From Gigaspora rosea (taxonomy: Eukaryota > Glomeromycota > Glomeromycetes > Diversisporales > Gigasporaceae): 64,000 nucleotides of DNA. The notes under the pieces are model-generated. The model saw only the letters and a list, made by a program, of their open reading frames with translations, was not told the origin of the DNA and made no database searches. Position numbers and translations under genes: made by a program. This document shows positions 1-11,369 of this stretch, in pieces (position 1 is the first letter of the stretch; the number at the start of each line of letters is the position of its first letter). The DNA is taken from NCBI GenBank assembly GCA_003550325.1, contig QKWP01000007.1, positions 78,266 through 142,265 on the forward strand. Reading direction: 5' to 3'.

Positions 1-250
1 AAAGAAATTTACATAGTAAAAGAAACGTTTTTTAAAGATATCTCAGCACCCACCAGGCCGATTTTGACGCTCTACCCACCATTAGATGCGTCTTGACGAG
101 CTCTACAAAAGTCTCTTAAGTCAGAAGAGTGATTAACTTAGTATAAAAAAAGTTTTAGATGTGTGCACTCCACATTCGCAAAACCCTAATTTCTATAAGT
201 AATCCGCGTCACGTTTCACTATGACCACTCTCTGGTTGACTCGCGGATCA
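1..250. other. Mixed-composition block at the window edge, unidentified
   Basis: Bases about 45-240 are visibly richer in G and C than the surrounding AT-rich sequence. No open frame of useful length, terminal repeat or RNA gene is visible. The block is probably the end of a dispersed repeat that continues outside the window, but nothing here proves it. Confidence 0.3.
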
Positions 251-488
251 CCAATTAATAATAATTAAAAATATCTCAAAGTTTTATTTTAGCTTAGAAA
301 TAGGGGGACATATGCTTAAGAAAATTTCAAGTTATTGTAAAAAATATGAAAAAAATACTTTCTAGCAGGCATTTTTGGCTGCTGGACGGTTTAAGAGATA
401 TTTATATATATTATTTTTAAAACCGTATCTTTAAAACTGATTGAGATATTGATTTATTGACAAGACTTTTCAAACACCTAACGTATTT

Positions 489-837
489 GCTAATTTACAA
501 ATTTGATAATAGGTTTTGATCTACTAATCTGTTTTAGATGAGTTTGCTACCAAAATGTTTGTCTCAATGAGAAGATTCTAACAAGCACAAAATTGTTAAA
601 ATCTGATCACAGGATCCCAAGATCGTCACGATTTTGTACTATTTTATTAGTAAATACATAGTAATTTAAAATTACTAATAAAATAGTACAAAACCGTGAC
701 GATCTTGGGATCCTGTGATCGGATTTTAACGATTTTGGGCTTGTTAGAATCGTCTCATTGAGACGAACATTTTGGTAGTAAAATCATCCAAAACGGATCA
801 GTGGATCAAAACCTATCATCAAATTTTGTAAATTAGC
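489..837. mobile_element. Foldback MITE with two ~165-bp arms
   Basis: Bases 489-653 are nearly the reverse complement of 671-837, leaving a loop of under 20 bases (TACATAGTAATTTAAAA region). The outermost paired bases are GCTAATTTAC and GTAAATTAGC. There is no coding capacity. The arms differ at roughly one base in ten near the ends and almost not at all near the centre (the stretch around GATCGTCACGATTTTGTAC is almost perfect). I could not define a convincing target duplication, so the superfamily is open. Confidence 0.85.
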
Positions 838-1335
838 TTATATGAAATACAAGTAAATATTAAACAACATAAACTTAAGAAATAAGAGCAAAAAAAGAAT
901 AGAGAGCAGCAAAAAAAACAAAAAAACAAAAAACAGAACATAAAAAATAATAATATAAAAAAAAATTTTAAATTTCTAAATTTTTTTAGAATAATTATAT
1001 TAGATTTCTAACAATAGGAGCCAGTGGTCAAATTTTAACCAAATTTTACAAAGTTTTAAGCTTATTATAAAAATTTTTTTTATATATGAATATAATACAA
1101 TATATATATTATTAAATAATAAATAGATTATAAATTTTATATATAAAATTTTATAAAAATATATTAACATTTAAAAAAATTTTAGATGTAACAAAAAAAA
1201 GTTTCTAAAAATAGGTACCATTACCTTATTACTTAAAAATTTTATATTACTAAAACTAATAGATGTTTAAAAATTATTATATTAAAAAATTTTAATTTTT
1301 TTATTCTTTTTTATGTAATTGTAGAATTATTTTTT
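838..1335. other. AT-rich spacer, no gene seen
   Basis: Poly-A and poly-T runs dominate, with no frame, terminal repeat or RNA signal that I can support. Confidence 0.5.
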
Positions 1336-1343
1336 ATATTTCT

Positions 1344-1699
1344 TAGGGATGCATCGGTTCTGAAAAAGACCAGTCCAGGACCGGTCCCGAACTGGGACCA
1401 ATAAGAAATGTAGGACCATTAAAGGACTGGTCCTTGTAAATATAACAATGATATTTGTATCACCCAATCAAATTTCTTAATCAGGTGTAACATGGATCAT
1501 ACGATGTTTGTTTACATTTGACAGTAAATAATTACGTCATTTTGGGCAATAAAATCTTATGCATTACAGCATTAAGATTGAAGTAATCATTTAAGAACTA
1601 TTATGGGACCGAAGGACTAGACCGAACTGGGACCGTAAATACTATGTTAACGGTCCTCTTAGGGACCAAACTGGACTGGACTGGACCAATACAACCCTA
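1344..1699. mobile_element. hAT-type MITE (356 bp) with exact 8-bp target duplication
   Basis: The element starts TAGGGATGCATCGGT and ends ACCAATACAACCCTA, which are inverted repeats. It is flanked on both sides by the identical octamer ATATTTCT (1336-1343 and 1700-1707). An 8-bp duplication with TAGGG ends is the hallmark of the hAT superfamily. Subterminal GGACTGG and GGACC words recur at both ends, as expected for transposase-binding sites. It encodes nothing, so it would depend on a transposase elsewhere. The interior at 1463-1490 carries the CCAATCA...GGTGTAA module found in other elements of this window. Confidence 0.92.
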
Positions 1700-1707
1700 A
1701 TATTTCT

Positions 1708-2199
1708 ACTTTATAATATAGTAAAAAATATATATTTATAACAAAATTTAAATTAATTATTATATAATATTAAGTGAACTAGAACAAGCAATAATAAAAG
1801 ATGAACTTTTAAATTAGACTGTTTGAAGTTAATTTTTTAGTTAATATTACTTTTCATAACTTTTAAAATAGAAGATGAATGGAACAAATATATAAAATAA
1901 TCAAATTATTTTTAATATAATAAAGCTATTTGAAGTTAATTTTTGGACTATTACAGATTTATACTAAATCATAATTTGTATATACTAAACAGCACATGAC
2001 TCTTAATATATTAAAGTTGAATTTTTTATTATTTGAACAAATTTTTTTGCAACTATTTGATATAATTTAATAAAGTTTTTTTTTTTAAATTACTCCAAAA
2101 ATTAGTAAAATTAATTAAAAAAAAGATTATCAAATTCTATCAAGTAGTTAATAAAAAATTTTTATTCAAAGTTTAAAGTTTTTATATATTCTAAAAAAA
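1708..2199. other. AT-rich spacer, no gene seen
   Basis: Low-complexity AT sequence with scattered near-repeats such as AGTTAATTTTTTAGTTAA. No feature supported. Confidence 0.5.
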
Positions 2200-2200
2200 T

Positions 2201-2490
2201 AGCTATAGAAAATTGGTTTCCTCTAGCCTTCTTAAACTAAAAATTTAACCTTTTAGTTTAAAATAGAAAAGTATGAGGTGAAATGTCACATCTTCTTTCT
2301 GTAGCAGTCTAATGGTTAGCCCTGACTGCAAGTGATAGACTTGCCCTATTGCATAGATCATTAGATGATTAGTTAGAAATTTTAAATATAGTATTTCTTT
2401 ATATATCATCCTGATATAATTGTAACTTACTATCCTATTTCTGTACTTGACATTAATAAATAAANAAAAAAAAAAAAAAAAAAGCTATAG
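2201..2490 (+). mobile_element. Probable tRNA-derived SINE with poly-A tail
   Basis: The octamer AGCTATAG at 2201-2208 is repeated at 2483-2490, directly after a poly-A run (about 2461-2482, containing the undetermined base N at 2465). That layout is expected of a target duplication around a retroposed sequence. Around 2302-2345 the stretch TAGCAGTCTAATGGTTAG resembles a tRNA A box, and GATAGACTTGCCC is a weak B-box match, so the head looks tRNA-like. The interior has no frame. The box matches are imperfect and the family is not one I can name. The main alternative is another poly-A retroposed transcript. Confidence 0.5.
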
Positions 2491-4715
2491 CAAAAATTTT
2501 CTAAACTTTAGACAAAAATTTTTTAACAATTATCTGATAGGATTTAATAAAACATTTTTTAAATTAATTTTATAAAGAGTAAATTTATTAATTACCTCAT
2601 GCGATGCACCTTATATGTCGCTCACCCAATCAAATTTTAAGATCAGTGTAATATTATATGATCAAAAAATTCAAAACAAACGTTGGTTTTGTCAAAAATC
2701 ATTTATAACTTAAAATTGAGTATATAAAACTACTCTTAGAATTCTAATAAAAAAATTTCTTGCAAAATTTTATTATAAAACCCTTCTTTCACCTATATAC
2801 ACAATTTATATCTCATCCAAATATAACAAATAAAAAAAATGGGTTATTTTAATTGTTTAATTTTATATTACATCTTATTTTATGATTTACAATAGGTGCG
2901 ACAACATCCACATGCAATATATAAATTATTTCTTTTATAAAATAGTATAATTTATTTATAAAAATTTTTATTAAATTTTGTTAAATATTTGGCAAGAAAA
3001 TTTTATTTAAAGTTTAGAAAAATTTTTGAACAGCTATTTTTTTAGGAAATAACCAAAATTTTATCAAACTTTAAATAAAAATTTTTCTACAAAACTTAAC
3101 AAAAGTCAATAAAATTTTTCTAAAATGAATTTTGCTATTTATAAAATTGATTTAAAATTCCTATTGAATTCTATAAGACAGTTGTCAAAAAATTTTGTTT
3201 AAAGTTTAAAAATTTTTGTAGCAGCTACTATATTAGGAATTAAAAAGTTTTTTTAAACTTAAAATAAAATTTTTATACCAACTAATTAATAGATTTTATA
3301 GAATTGAATTTAAAAAAATTTTATCAAATTCTTTTAGATTGTTGCCAAAAAAAAATTAGATAAAACTTAAGAATATTCAATTTAGATAGTTTGTATATAT
3401 TGAGTAACACTTATATATACTACTGAAATTGGTTTTAAAAAATATCTATTCAGGTTTTCAAAATAAATTAAAATTTTTATAAAGAAGAGCAAATAAAATT
3501 TATATATTTATATTCTTTATAATTTTATCTATTTAAAAAAAGCATCAAAAAATTTTGGGTTTTAAGTAAAATAGATCAAAAACTATTTTGAAAAAAGTTT
3601 AATTTTGGGCTTCAAAACCCAAAATAATTTCATCACTATATGCATATACAAAATCATATAATCTGGTATATGTTTATAATAGTTTGGCTAACATCTCTTT
3701 TCAAAATATGCAAAAGGTTGGATTACTTTTTCCAATATTCTAAGTTGCATCAAGCAATAAAAATAGCTCATCTTTGTTCATTTTTATATGTTCAGTTTAT
3801 ATATTTGTTTCTTTTTACCTACTATTAAGGGTCTAAAAGTGATATTAACTAAAAGAATTAGCTTCAAACAGTCTAAAACTATTATAACAAATTGATTTTA
3901 AGTTAAATTTAGTCTAAATAAAAATTTTAGCTAAGTTGCTAATTAGATTAGAAAACTTTATTTATTTTATTTTTATTTTTTTTTAATTTTTAAGTACTTG
4001 ACTTGGAATTTAGAATTTTATTCAAGATATTAGGACTATTGGTAACTTATATGTTTACTAGCAGTCATTATATTAATGAAAGTACAACTAGCCATATTTG
4101 CAATATTTAGTTGCCTATTTAAATAGCATTTAACTAGCTACTCAAGTGTTCTATACTAGCTGCTATATCTGCAACCTACATACTAGCATTTTGTATACTA
4201 TAGTGCAAGAAGCCTATACTAGACAATAAAATAGTATAATTTAAAATGCATCAACTTTTTGTAAAGACAATATTTTTAAAAGATATTTGGAAAATTTGTA
4301 GAGCTTATTACAATTAACAAAGTTACTAGTCTAATTTTTAAAATGTTGCCTTTATAAAAAGTTATAGCACTTTAAAGTTAGTTAAAATTGAAACATAGTA
4401 ATTATATATAAAACAATAGTAATCTTTAAAACGCATCAACTTTTTATAGAAAAGGTTTTTTAAAAAAATATTTGGCAAATTTATAGAACTAATATTGTTC
4501 TACTGAGTTACTGATCAGTTTTTTAAAAAACCTTTTGTACAAAAAATTATAGTGATTTAAAAATTGAAACATGTTGAGTATAGGCTTCTTGCACCATAGA
4601 ATATCATGTTTTAGATTTTTACACAGTGTTTTTAGACCCAGTTTAGATAATTAAATCTTGTTATCTTTGACAAGAAACTTGGTAAAGCAATACCTGTTCT
4701 ATTCTAGATATTCAT
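2491..4715. other. AT-rich intergenic sequence, no gene supported
   Basis: About 2.2 kb of AT-rich sequence. A copy of the CCAATCA...GTGTAA module lies at 2627-2660. It is followed by CTTATAACTTAAAA-like and TTCTTGCAAAATTTT words, as in other copies of that module. The short open frame at 3640-3828 (62 codons) has no recognisable domain and is rich in Phe, Ile and Tyr, as expected from random AT-rich DNA. Confidence 0.5.
3430..3640. repeat. Dispersed repeat, inverted relative to 10490-10705
   Basis: The stretch with TAAAGAAGAGCAAATAAAAT, followed by a GGTTTTAAGTAAAATAG-like segment and AAAACCCAAAATAATTTC, reappears as a diverged reverse complement at 10490-10705. No coding frame. This is an old dispersed repeat of unknown class. 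Confidence 0.5.
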
Positions 4716-4935
4716 CAGCAAATTTTATATATGATATTGATCGATATATAGCACTTAATCGTTTTATATCGATTATAAAATATTGTTATATATTGATTAA
4801 TTAAATAAAAATTGATATATATCTATAATCGATATATATCATTTTTTTATATTAAATCATTATATATTTATAAATCGATTATTATCATAATTAATTGAAA
4901 CAATATATAACGATTAACAGATCTTTAGTGATTAC
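4716..4935. repeat. ATCGATATATATC-rich repeat related to the foldback at 6605
   Basis: It begins CAGCAAATTTTATATAT, the same start as the foldback element at 6605-6888, and then carries several GATATATATCG-type words. It is either a diverged relative or the left end of one larger element reaching to 6888, since the right end there is the inverted counterpart. I cannot choose between the two. Confidence 0.5.
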
Positions 4936-5499
4936 ATACCTGTCACAAAAATTTCAACCCAAATCACCAGGTAAAAAAAAAAAAAATTCAAAATCTTTTA
5001 AGCCCATTTGATCTGTAAGCTACCAAGGATCATAAAAATATATATCACAAATTGAGCTAAAAAACTTAAAAAAAAAAAAAAAAAAAACTGTTTTGAGCAA
5101 TTTTTACTTCTTCACCCTTTTTATCCCCTTTCCCTTTTACCCCTCTCTCCCTTTTACCCCTCTTTTTCTTTTATCTTTCTCTCCTTTTTTCTTTTTTATT
5201 TTTAATATTTCAAATACATTTGAAATATTTTAGGACGATCTGTAACCTAAATTATATCAAGAACGCATTTGACTAATATTTTTAAAATGTTTCAATGATT
5301 TTTGATTATTGTAGTACAAGATTAGATTAGATCTTTGTTTATTTTTTTTTGTTTATAATTTAGATCTTCTATTAATTTTACATTGTTTTTTCATTTTCCT
5401 TTTGTTTTGTTTAGTTTCGTTTCATTTTTTTTAGTTTTATTTTGTTTTTTTATTTCTATTTTTTTTTATTTTTTAATTTTTTTTATTTTATTTTTACAC

Positions 5500-6285
5500 T
5501 TTACCAATAGCACTTTGCAAGAAATCCAATAACTTTCAGTACTTTGTGCAAGCCAACTCAGCTTTTCGATACTTTGCAAGAATACACAACTACTTTCTTT
5601 AGCAATTTCGAAAGTTCAAGAACACAATTTTTTGCAAGTTTTTGCAAAATTTCGTTTTATTTATTTTTTTGTTTCATGTTTTTTGTTTTTGTTTTTTTTA
5701 TTTTTATTAATTATTTTATTCTGGTACTTTGCAAAAACCTTCGACGATTTCTGAATTGCAAAACCACGAACTCGAAATGGAAATTTGGGGCTTTGTTTAT
5801 TTTTTTATTTAGTTTGCTTACATTTTCGTTTTTTGTTTGTTTTCTTTTTTTTTAATTTATTTTTTTAATTTTATTTATTTTATTTTTTCTTTACTTCTTT
5901 CAGAACTTTGCAAGAAAACGATTTGACTTTTCCGGCACTTTACAAGAGCAGTTTGCAAGAAGTCACAAATATAAACAAATTTAATTGAATATAAGCGAAT
6001 ATGAGCGAATATAAGCAAATATAATAGTTATTTTTTTTGTTTTTGTATTTTATTCAGTTTTGTTTTTTGTTTGTTTTTTTTAATTATTTTTTTACTTTTA
6101 TTTTATTTTATTTATTCCTTACTTCTTTCGAAACTTTGCAAGAAAATGACCTAACTTTTCTGGCACTTTACAAGAATACCTATTTTAACTTTTCTGGCAC
6201 TTTGCAAGAAATAGCGAATATGAGGAATATAAGCGAATATAAGTAAATATAAGTGAATATTAGCAAATATAAGGAATATTATAGT
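5500..6285 (+). repeat. Cluster of recurring ACTTTGCAAGAA and GCGAATATAA motifs
   Basis: At least eight copies of CTTTGCAAGAA or close variants (ACTTTACAAGAA, CTTTGTGCAAG) lie at irregular spacing between 5512 and 6212, many preceded by TTTCTGGC or TTTCGAA. Two patches of GCGAATATAAGC-type decamers sit at 5975-6025 and 6210-6275. Between them are long T-rich runs. The open frames here (5544-5855 and 6037-6246) are Phe-rich translations of poly-T and show no domain. The motif is more conserved than its surroundings. I do not recognise its role. Confidence 0.6.
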
Positions 6286-6604
6286 TTATTTTTTTTGTTT
6301 TCATTTTTTATTTTTTTTTTTTTGGGTTCGTTTTTTTTTGGGTTTATTTTTTTTGTTGTTTTTATAATAATATACAATAAAATATGTAATATTTAAAATA
6401 TAATATATAATAATAATAAATAAATAAAATAAATTTTATATTAAATTGCGAATAATTTAAAATATTATATAATAATAATAAAAAACAAAATTTTATATTA
6501 AATTGCAAAAACTTAAACCTGCAAAACGTTTAAAAATTTGCAACAAGTATGATTATATGAATATAATAATTATTAATTAATATCATATCAGATATATATC
6601 GATT

Positions 6605-6888
6605 AATCAGCAAATTTTATATATAGATATATGTCGATTACTAACCGAGTAAGATATATATCGATACTAAATACCCCTGCCAATTTCTATCGATAGTGAT
6701 AATAATCGATATATATCTGATATAGATAGTAATCAATAAATATCTAATAAGATATATATCGATTACTATTTATATCAGATATATATCGATTACTATCACT
6801 ATCGATAGAAATTGGCAGGGTATTTAGTATTGATATATATCTGACCGGTTAGTAATTGATATATATCTATATATAAAATTTGCTAATG
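6605..6888. mobile_element. Foldback element with ATCGATA-rich arms
   Basis: Bases about 6605-6725 and 6765-6888 are inverted copies of one another. Shared words include AGCAAATTTTATATATAGAT at the outer ends and AATTTCTATCGATAGTGAT inside. The loop region carries further GATATATATCG words, so the whole unit is a nested palindrome. No coding capacity; superfamily unknown. Confidence 0.75.
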
Positions 6889-7695
6889 TTTGTCTGTTTT
6901 GGATATTGTTACTATAGTCATAGCCAATACTTGCAAAACAGAGTACCTAATTTTGCTTTTGTAAAGTTTACTATATTCTAGTATCTGATTAGTTCCTTGT
7001 TTGGCTTTTTTTTGGTTTTTTTCTCTAGTATGATTTACTTCCAATCTATTGTTCAAAAGAGATTGGTTTGTTTAGCTTTATGCATTAATAGTTTTTTTTT
7101 TTATTACATACTTCTAAAAAATATAGAAATGAGTTAGTATAAATACAATATTTTTTCTATGTAAATTTTTACTTAATTAAATTTAATAAATTTTTTTTTA
7201 AAATTAATTTTAAAAATTTGTAAAATTTATTTAAAAAATTTTATAAATTTGTTTAAGCTTTGTAATTGGTTTGGTTTAAAGATTTAAAAAAAATTTATTA
7301 AAAAAAATATAGAATATTTCTACTAACTTATTCCTATATGTCCTTTTTTTCTGATACAACTTTGGCAGTCTGGTTGGTAGAGTTTTTTTGAACTTTTTTG
7401 TTATAAGCTACTCAGTTAGTTTTCAGTTAGTTCTCATTTAAGTTTCTTTTTCTTAGTACTGTAAAAAGTTAGCTACTTTTTTATTAGGGTTTTGCCAAGC
7501 TGTTTTTATTCCTGCTTTGTTTTTAGATTTTGTACAATATAGAGAATATTGTAGAGTTGTATTATTTAATTATTTGCATTTTTTTATATAATATATAAAT
7601 TACCCTATGATCCAGATTACAGTTTCTATACTTAGGCTTTATATTGCAGGGATTATGCAGTTATACTGTAATACAAATAATATTAAATTTAAAAA
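6889..7695. other. AT-rich spacer, no gene seen
   Basis: AT-rich sequence with no frame, terminal repeat or RNA signal that I can support. Confidence 0.45.
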
Positions 7696-7780
7696 TAAAT
7701 TGTCTTCTAGTAGAATTTGAACTTGGAACCATCTTATTATATAGGCTTGGAGTAACAACAATCTAACTACACTATATTAG
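7696..7780 (-). repeat. Decayed tRNA-like or SINE head
   Basis: Read on the minus strand, this stretch contains GTGTAGTTAGATTG (A-box-like) and, about 40 bases on, GGTTCCAAGTTCAAATTC (B-box-like). A complete cloverleaf does not form convincingly. The tRNA-like sequence runs up to a MITE (7789-7969) and may continue beyond it. A functional tRNA is unlikely. A tRNA-derived SINE fragment fits better. Confidence 0.35.
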
Positions 7781-7788
7781 GACTCCGA

Positions 7789-7969
7789 AGAACTCTGATA
7801 CAACTCAGATGATTCTAAAAAAGAAAATTTTGTATAGAAATTAATCAAATATTGTATTTTTATATAGTAAATTTTCAAATTTTGCTATATTTTATATATC
7901 TATTTGGCTAAATACTGCTAAAATTATACAAACTTAGATCTGAGTTGTATCAGAGTTCTTCGGGGTCCT
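7789..7969. mobile_element. hAT-type MITE (181 bp), AGGACYCC family
   Basis: Inverted ends AGGACTCCGAAGAACTCTGA and its counterpart (AGGACCCCGAAGAACTCTGA on the other strand) extend for about 30 bp. The octamer ACTATATT flanks both sides exactly (7781-7788 and 7970-7977). A second element with the same AGGACYCC ends lies at 47472-47654. No coding capacity. Confidence 0.9.
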
Positions 7970-8312
7970 ACTATATTACTATACTCCTGGTCAAATAAAT
8001 TTATTTAGTAATTAAAATTATATTTCTTTTATAAAAAAGAAGTGCAAGAATAAATAAGGCTATTTAAAGTTGATTTTTTAGTTAACTTCACTTTTCAGAA
8101 CTCTCAAAAGAAAAAGGAAGTTAAATAAAATGAATATATAAAATGTACTTATAAAAATAAACAAATACAGACCATTTTAATTAGTTAATATAAATTAGAT
8201 TATTGTAAGAGTCATTTAGTGTTTTTATTAGTTGATTATTTTGCAAAAAAAACTTTAACTAGAAATAATTTTAACCAAAAAATTAATTTCAAATAGTCTA
8301 AATAAATAAAAC

Positions 8313-9165
8313 ATTATATAGGGCAACACTAAATAAAACAAGGCTTATGGCATTTTTTTTATTTTGAGAAAATTACATTTTAAAATTTGGTGTAACAATA
8401 ACAATATTGATCTATTATTAGTATAACCTGTTGGATTGACAAATATTAGCCAATTATACAAATCCTTTTCTATGACTCTGCAGCAAAGTTTTAATTTTAG
8501 ATCAAATTTAATTGTATATAGGATTTCAAAAAGTAAGAATCAGCAAAAATTTTATTATGTAAATCATGCTTTAAATATCAAATTATATAGAAGATTTCTG
8601 CTTTATATGATGGTATAGTTAACTTATTTTTTTTTAAATTTCCTAGCCGGATCGCTAGGGTGCAGTTGGCACTCATTTATTAATTATATCATTCTTTGGC
8701 ACCGAACTAGTGTCATGAGGACCCTCAACCCCCATGACCTCTAGCCAGCACCTTATTTGTACATTGGGCATTTCATGCATGTTACATGTTTTTTTACTAT
8801 CTAAGGTAAGGATCCTATTCTATTTATCCAATTGGTAACAACCAGCTGACCCATTTACAACCTGGGGATTTCACGGGAACTGTCCAAGTATTTCGACTGG
8901 AATTTTGCCAGAGGTATTCATTTCGACCGGAATTTCACCAGAGGTATTCTTGTTCGACCGGAATTTCACCAGAAGTATCCAATTAGCAACCAGATTTCCA
9001 CCGGAGGTATTCATTTTTGTCTTCAGACATGTATGCCTAAAAATTTATATGGTGCTATGCACATCGCATCATTTGTGGTTAAGATTTTCCGCCCGTCAGG
9101 CTTGTTAACTTATTTTTGCAAAAAATACCATAAGCCTTGTTTTAGTTGATGCTACCCTATATAAT
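8313..9165. mobile_element. TIR element with ~48-bp ends and a GC-richer interior
   Basis: Bases 8313-8360 are the inverted counterpart of 9118-9165; both contain AAAACAAGGCTTATGG. The ends abut TATA, compatible with a TA target duplication of the Tc1/mariner type, but the palindromic flank makes this ambiguous. The interior is unlike the surroundings: it has a GC-richer segment (8640-8890) and a four-unit minisatellite (8893-9020). Two short open frames (8436-8618 and 8905-9108) fall inside; the second merely translates the minisatellite. No transposase domain is seen. Confidence 0.75.
8893..9020 (+). repeat. ~30-bp minisatellite, about four units
   Basis: Units built on TTCGACCGGAATTTCACC followed by AGAGGTATTC repeat in tandem and become degenerate in the last copy (CAGATTTCCACCGGAGG). 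The array lies inside the TIR element and probably arose there. Confidence 0.85.
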
Positions 9166-9694
9166 ATATTTATTAAAAAAAGAACTGCATATATATGCAC
9201 AAGTTTTATAACCAAAATTTTCATAAACTAATGATCAGATTTGTTTTATTTAAGTACATATGCTATTATTACAAATTAGAATTTTAGATTTACTAATTCT
9301 CCAAGTTCTTATTGGTCAAATGCAAATTTTGTTTCTTATTAAATAAAATATATTACTGATTAGATAGCTTAAAATTAATATAAAAAATATTAATTTGAAT
9401 AATTGGTTTGTAATTGTTATTTTTATAAATATTAAATGTTTATTTAAACATTTCTTCTTACTTATTAATTCTAGATCTCTAGCTTTTTATAGTTGAATAA
9501 AAATATTTTAGAAGCTTTTTTTTTGCATTTTTTTTGAATAGTTTTATTACAAACAAAAATATATATATATAAAAGAATAGCCAAATAGAAATAAGTTTTT
9601 AGCTTAATTTATTTTTTTAATTTATTTTAATTTTATTTTTTAAATGATTTATTTTATTTCATTAAATTCTTTATTTTATTTTAAAATTTTTTTT
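9166..9694. other. AT-rich spacer, no gene seen
   Basis: Nothing supported. The tail of this stretch grades into poly-T-rich sequence before the tandem array. Confidence 0.45.
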
Positions 9695-9798
9695 TTATTT
9701 AAATTATTTTTTTTATTTAAATTATTTTTTTATTTAAATTATTTTTTTATTTAAATTATTTTTTTATTTAAATTATTTTTTTATTTAAATTATTTTTT
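9695..9798. repeat. 18-bp AT-only tandem array
   Basis: TTTATTTAAATTATTTTT is repeated about six times with run-length variation in the T tract, typical of replication slippage. Confidence 0.85.
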
Positions 9799-9944
9799 AT
9801 TTTATATTTGTTGCATAACTGTGAAATAGTACATAGGTATTATTTTGAATTTTTAACTTAATTTAGACTAAAATTTAAAACTAAACTATATTGCATTATT
9901 TTATAGTTATATATAATTTTTTTTTTTTATATCAAAGTTCTCAC

Positions 9945-10110
9945 TCTGGGTGAGAGTTTATTTAATCAAGCCTGTGGATCAAGAGCGCCTCTTTGGGCAC
10001 CCCACAATTGAGTTACATTGAATAAGGGTACAACTAGCTACACGTACAACTTTTGGTTGTCTAATTGAAGTAGTCCGCCCGAAGGTTCTACACTAGCTGC
10101 CATACCTATG
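9945..10110. repeat. Isolated GC-richer block, unidentified
   Basis: This block (starting near TCTCACTCTGGGTGAGAG and ending near CTAGCTGCCATACC) contrasts with its AT-rich flanks. It has no frame or complete terminal repeats. A SINE or retroelement fragment is possible but unproved. Confidence 0.35.
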
Positions 10111-10489
10111 TTATATATAATTTTTATTATTTTTAAATTTTACTTTTTATATATTTATTTAACTAGAAAACATTAAAGAAAAGGATAAGGGGTAATATTA
10201 ACTAAAAAATTAACTTCAACTAGTCTTAGTATCAATATTCATATAAATATTAGTATTAACAGTTGTATTGTACAAATATTACTATAACATTTATACAAAC
10301 ATTAATATACAAATATTAAGAACCTTCATATGAGCTTTATCATAAAATACTGATAAGAATTCTAATATACACAAAGCAAAACAAATAATATTAGATTTAA
10401 TTTTGTACTGTTTTTTAAGCATATTTTTATTACTATCATATAGTTACTTTTTTTTTATATATATATTAGGGGGAATCCCAGGTGTATAT

Positions 10490-10705
10490 ATGAGGACGAA
10501 AGCATTTCGGGTTCTAAAACCTGAAATTGAAATTGTTTTTGACCTATTTTACTTGAAAGACGAAATTATTTGATACTTTTTTTGAATAGACGAAATTATA
10601 AGGAACATATTTATATAAATTTTATTTGCTCTTCTTTATAAAAAATTTTAATTTTCTCTAATAAAGATGAAATAGGCCTTTTTCAAAAAACAATTTTGGT
10701 GGTAT
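10490..10705. repeat. Dispersed repeat, inverted copy of 3430-3640
   Basis: It shares, on the opposite strand, the AAAACCTGAAATTG, GACCTATTTTACTTGAAA and ATAAATTTTATTTGCTCTTC segments with the earlier copy. Both are diverged. Confidence 0.5.
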
Positions 10706-10719
10706 CACTACTCGATGTA

Positions 10720-10865
10720 GCTCCTGCCCCAAACTTTTATTAATACTTAAGTAAGTTGACATATTGCCAAAGTAGATAAATATTATATACGAGTATTGGA
10801 ACTAGGACCTTAGGTTATACAACCATTTATCCATGGCTAAAACTCACCAGATCCTTCCATATTTT
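10720..10865 (-). mobile_element. Possible tRNA-derived SINE fragment
   Basis: On the minus strand, TTTTAGCCATGGATAAATGG (A-box-like) is followed about 25 bases later by GGTCCTAGTTCCAATAC (B-box-like), a spacing compatible with a tRNA head. No poly-A tail or target duplication was found. The adjacent 10866-11240 sequence is GC-richer and unassigned. Confidence 0.3.
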
Positions 10866-11369
10866 CATTTATATGACTAACCTGGCATGTACGTTCTTCT
10901 CCAACCAACAATTGATATTCACATGTCTGCCACTTTACCCACACTACCTAGTATCATCACTTCCAATTTGGTATACATTTCCAGGTAGGTGCTTTGTGCT
11001 TCCAGATTGGTATACATAAGATCCCCTACTGCCGTACTTCTCGGAAGTTCGTATCTCAAGCCATGCAGCTGCCTTTACCACTTTGGGCAATTGTCTCAAG
11101 CCTGTATGTTATCACAACTAGCCTGGTTTGTGCAACTTTGGGGCCCAGGATTTAATATTTCGAATTTAGTAATGCTATTATATAGTAGCATAGTGGGCTT
11201 TCGCCATAATTGGTTAATTTTACAAAGATCATGAAGTGAACTTCATAAAATTTTATTGGCTAGATCTTATGTAATAATATTACTTATTAATCAAGATATG
11301 GTTTATTGAAATTTGACATACTAGTTAGTATATCAATTAGATAAAATGTTTGCACAAGAAAATTAAGTT

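Noticed and set aside
5544-6246. Two plus-strand frames (103 and 69 codons) as small membrane proteins
   Set aside because: Their Phe-rich content is a translation of poly-T tracts and of the repeated ACTTTGCAAGAA motif; no start context or conservation to support them.
7696-7780. Functional tRNA gene on the minus strand
   Set aside because: A- and B-box-like words are present, but acceptor and anticodon stems do not pair adequately.
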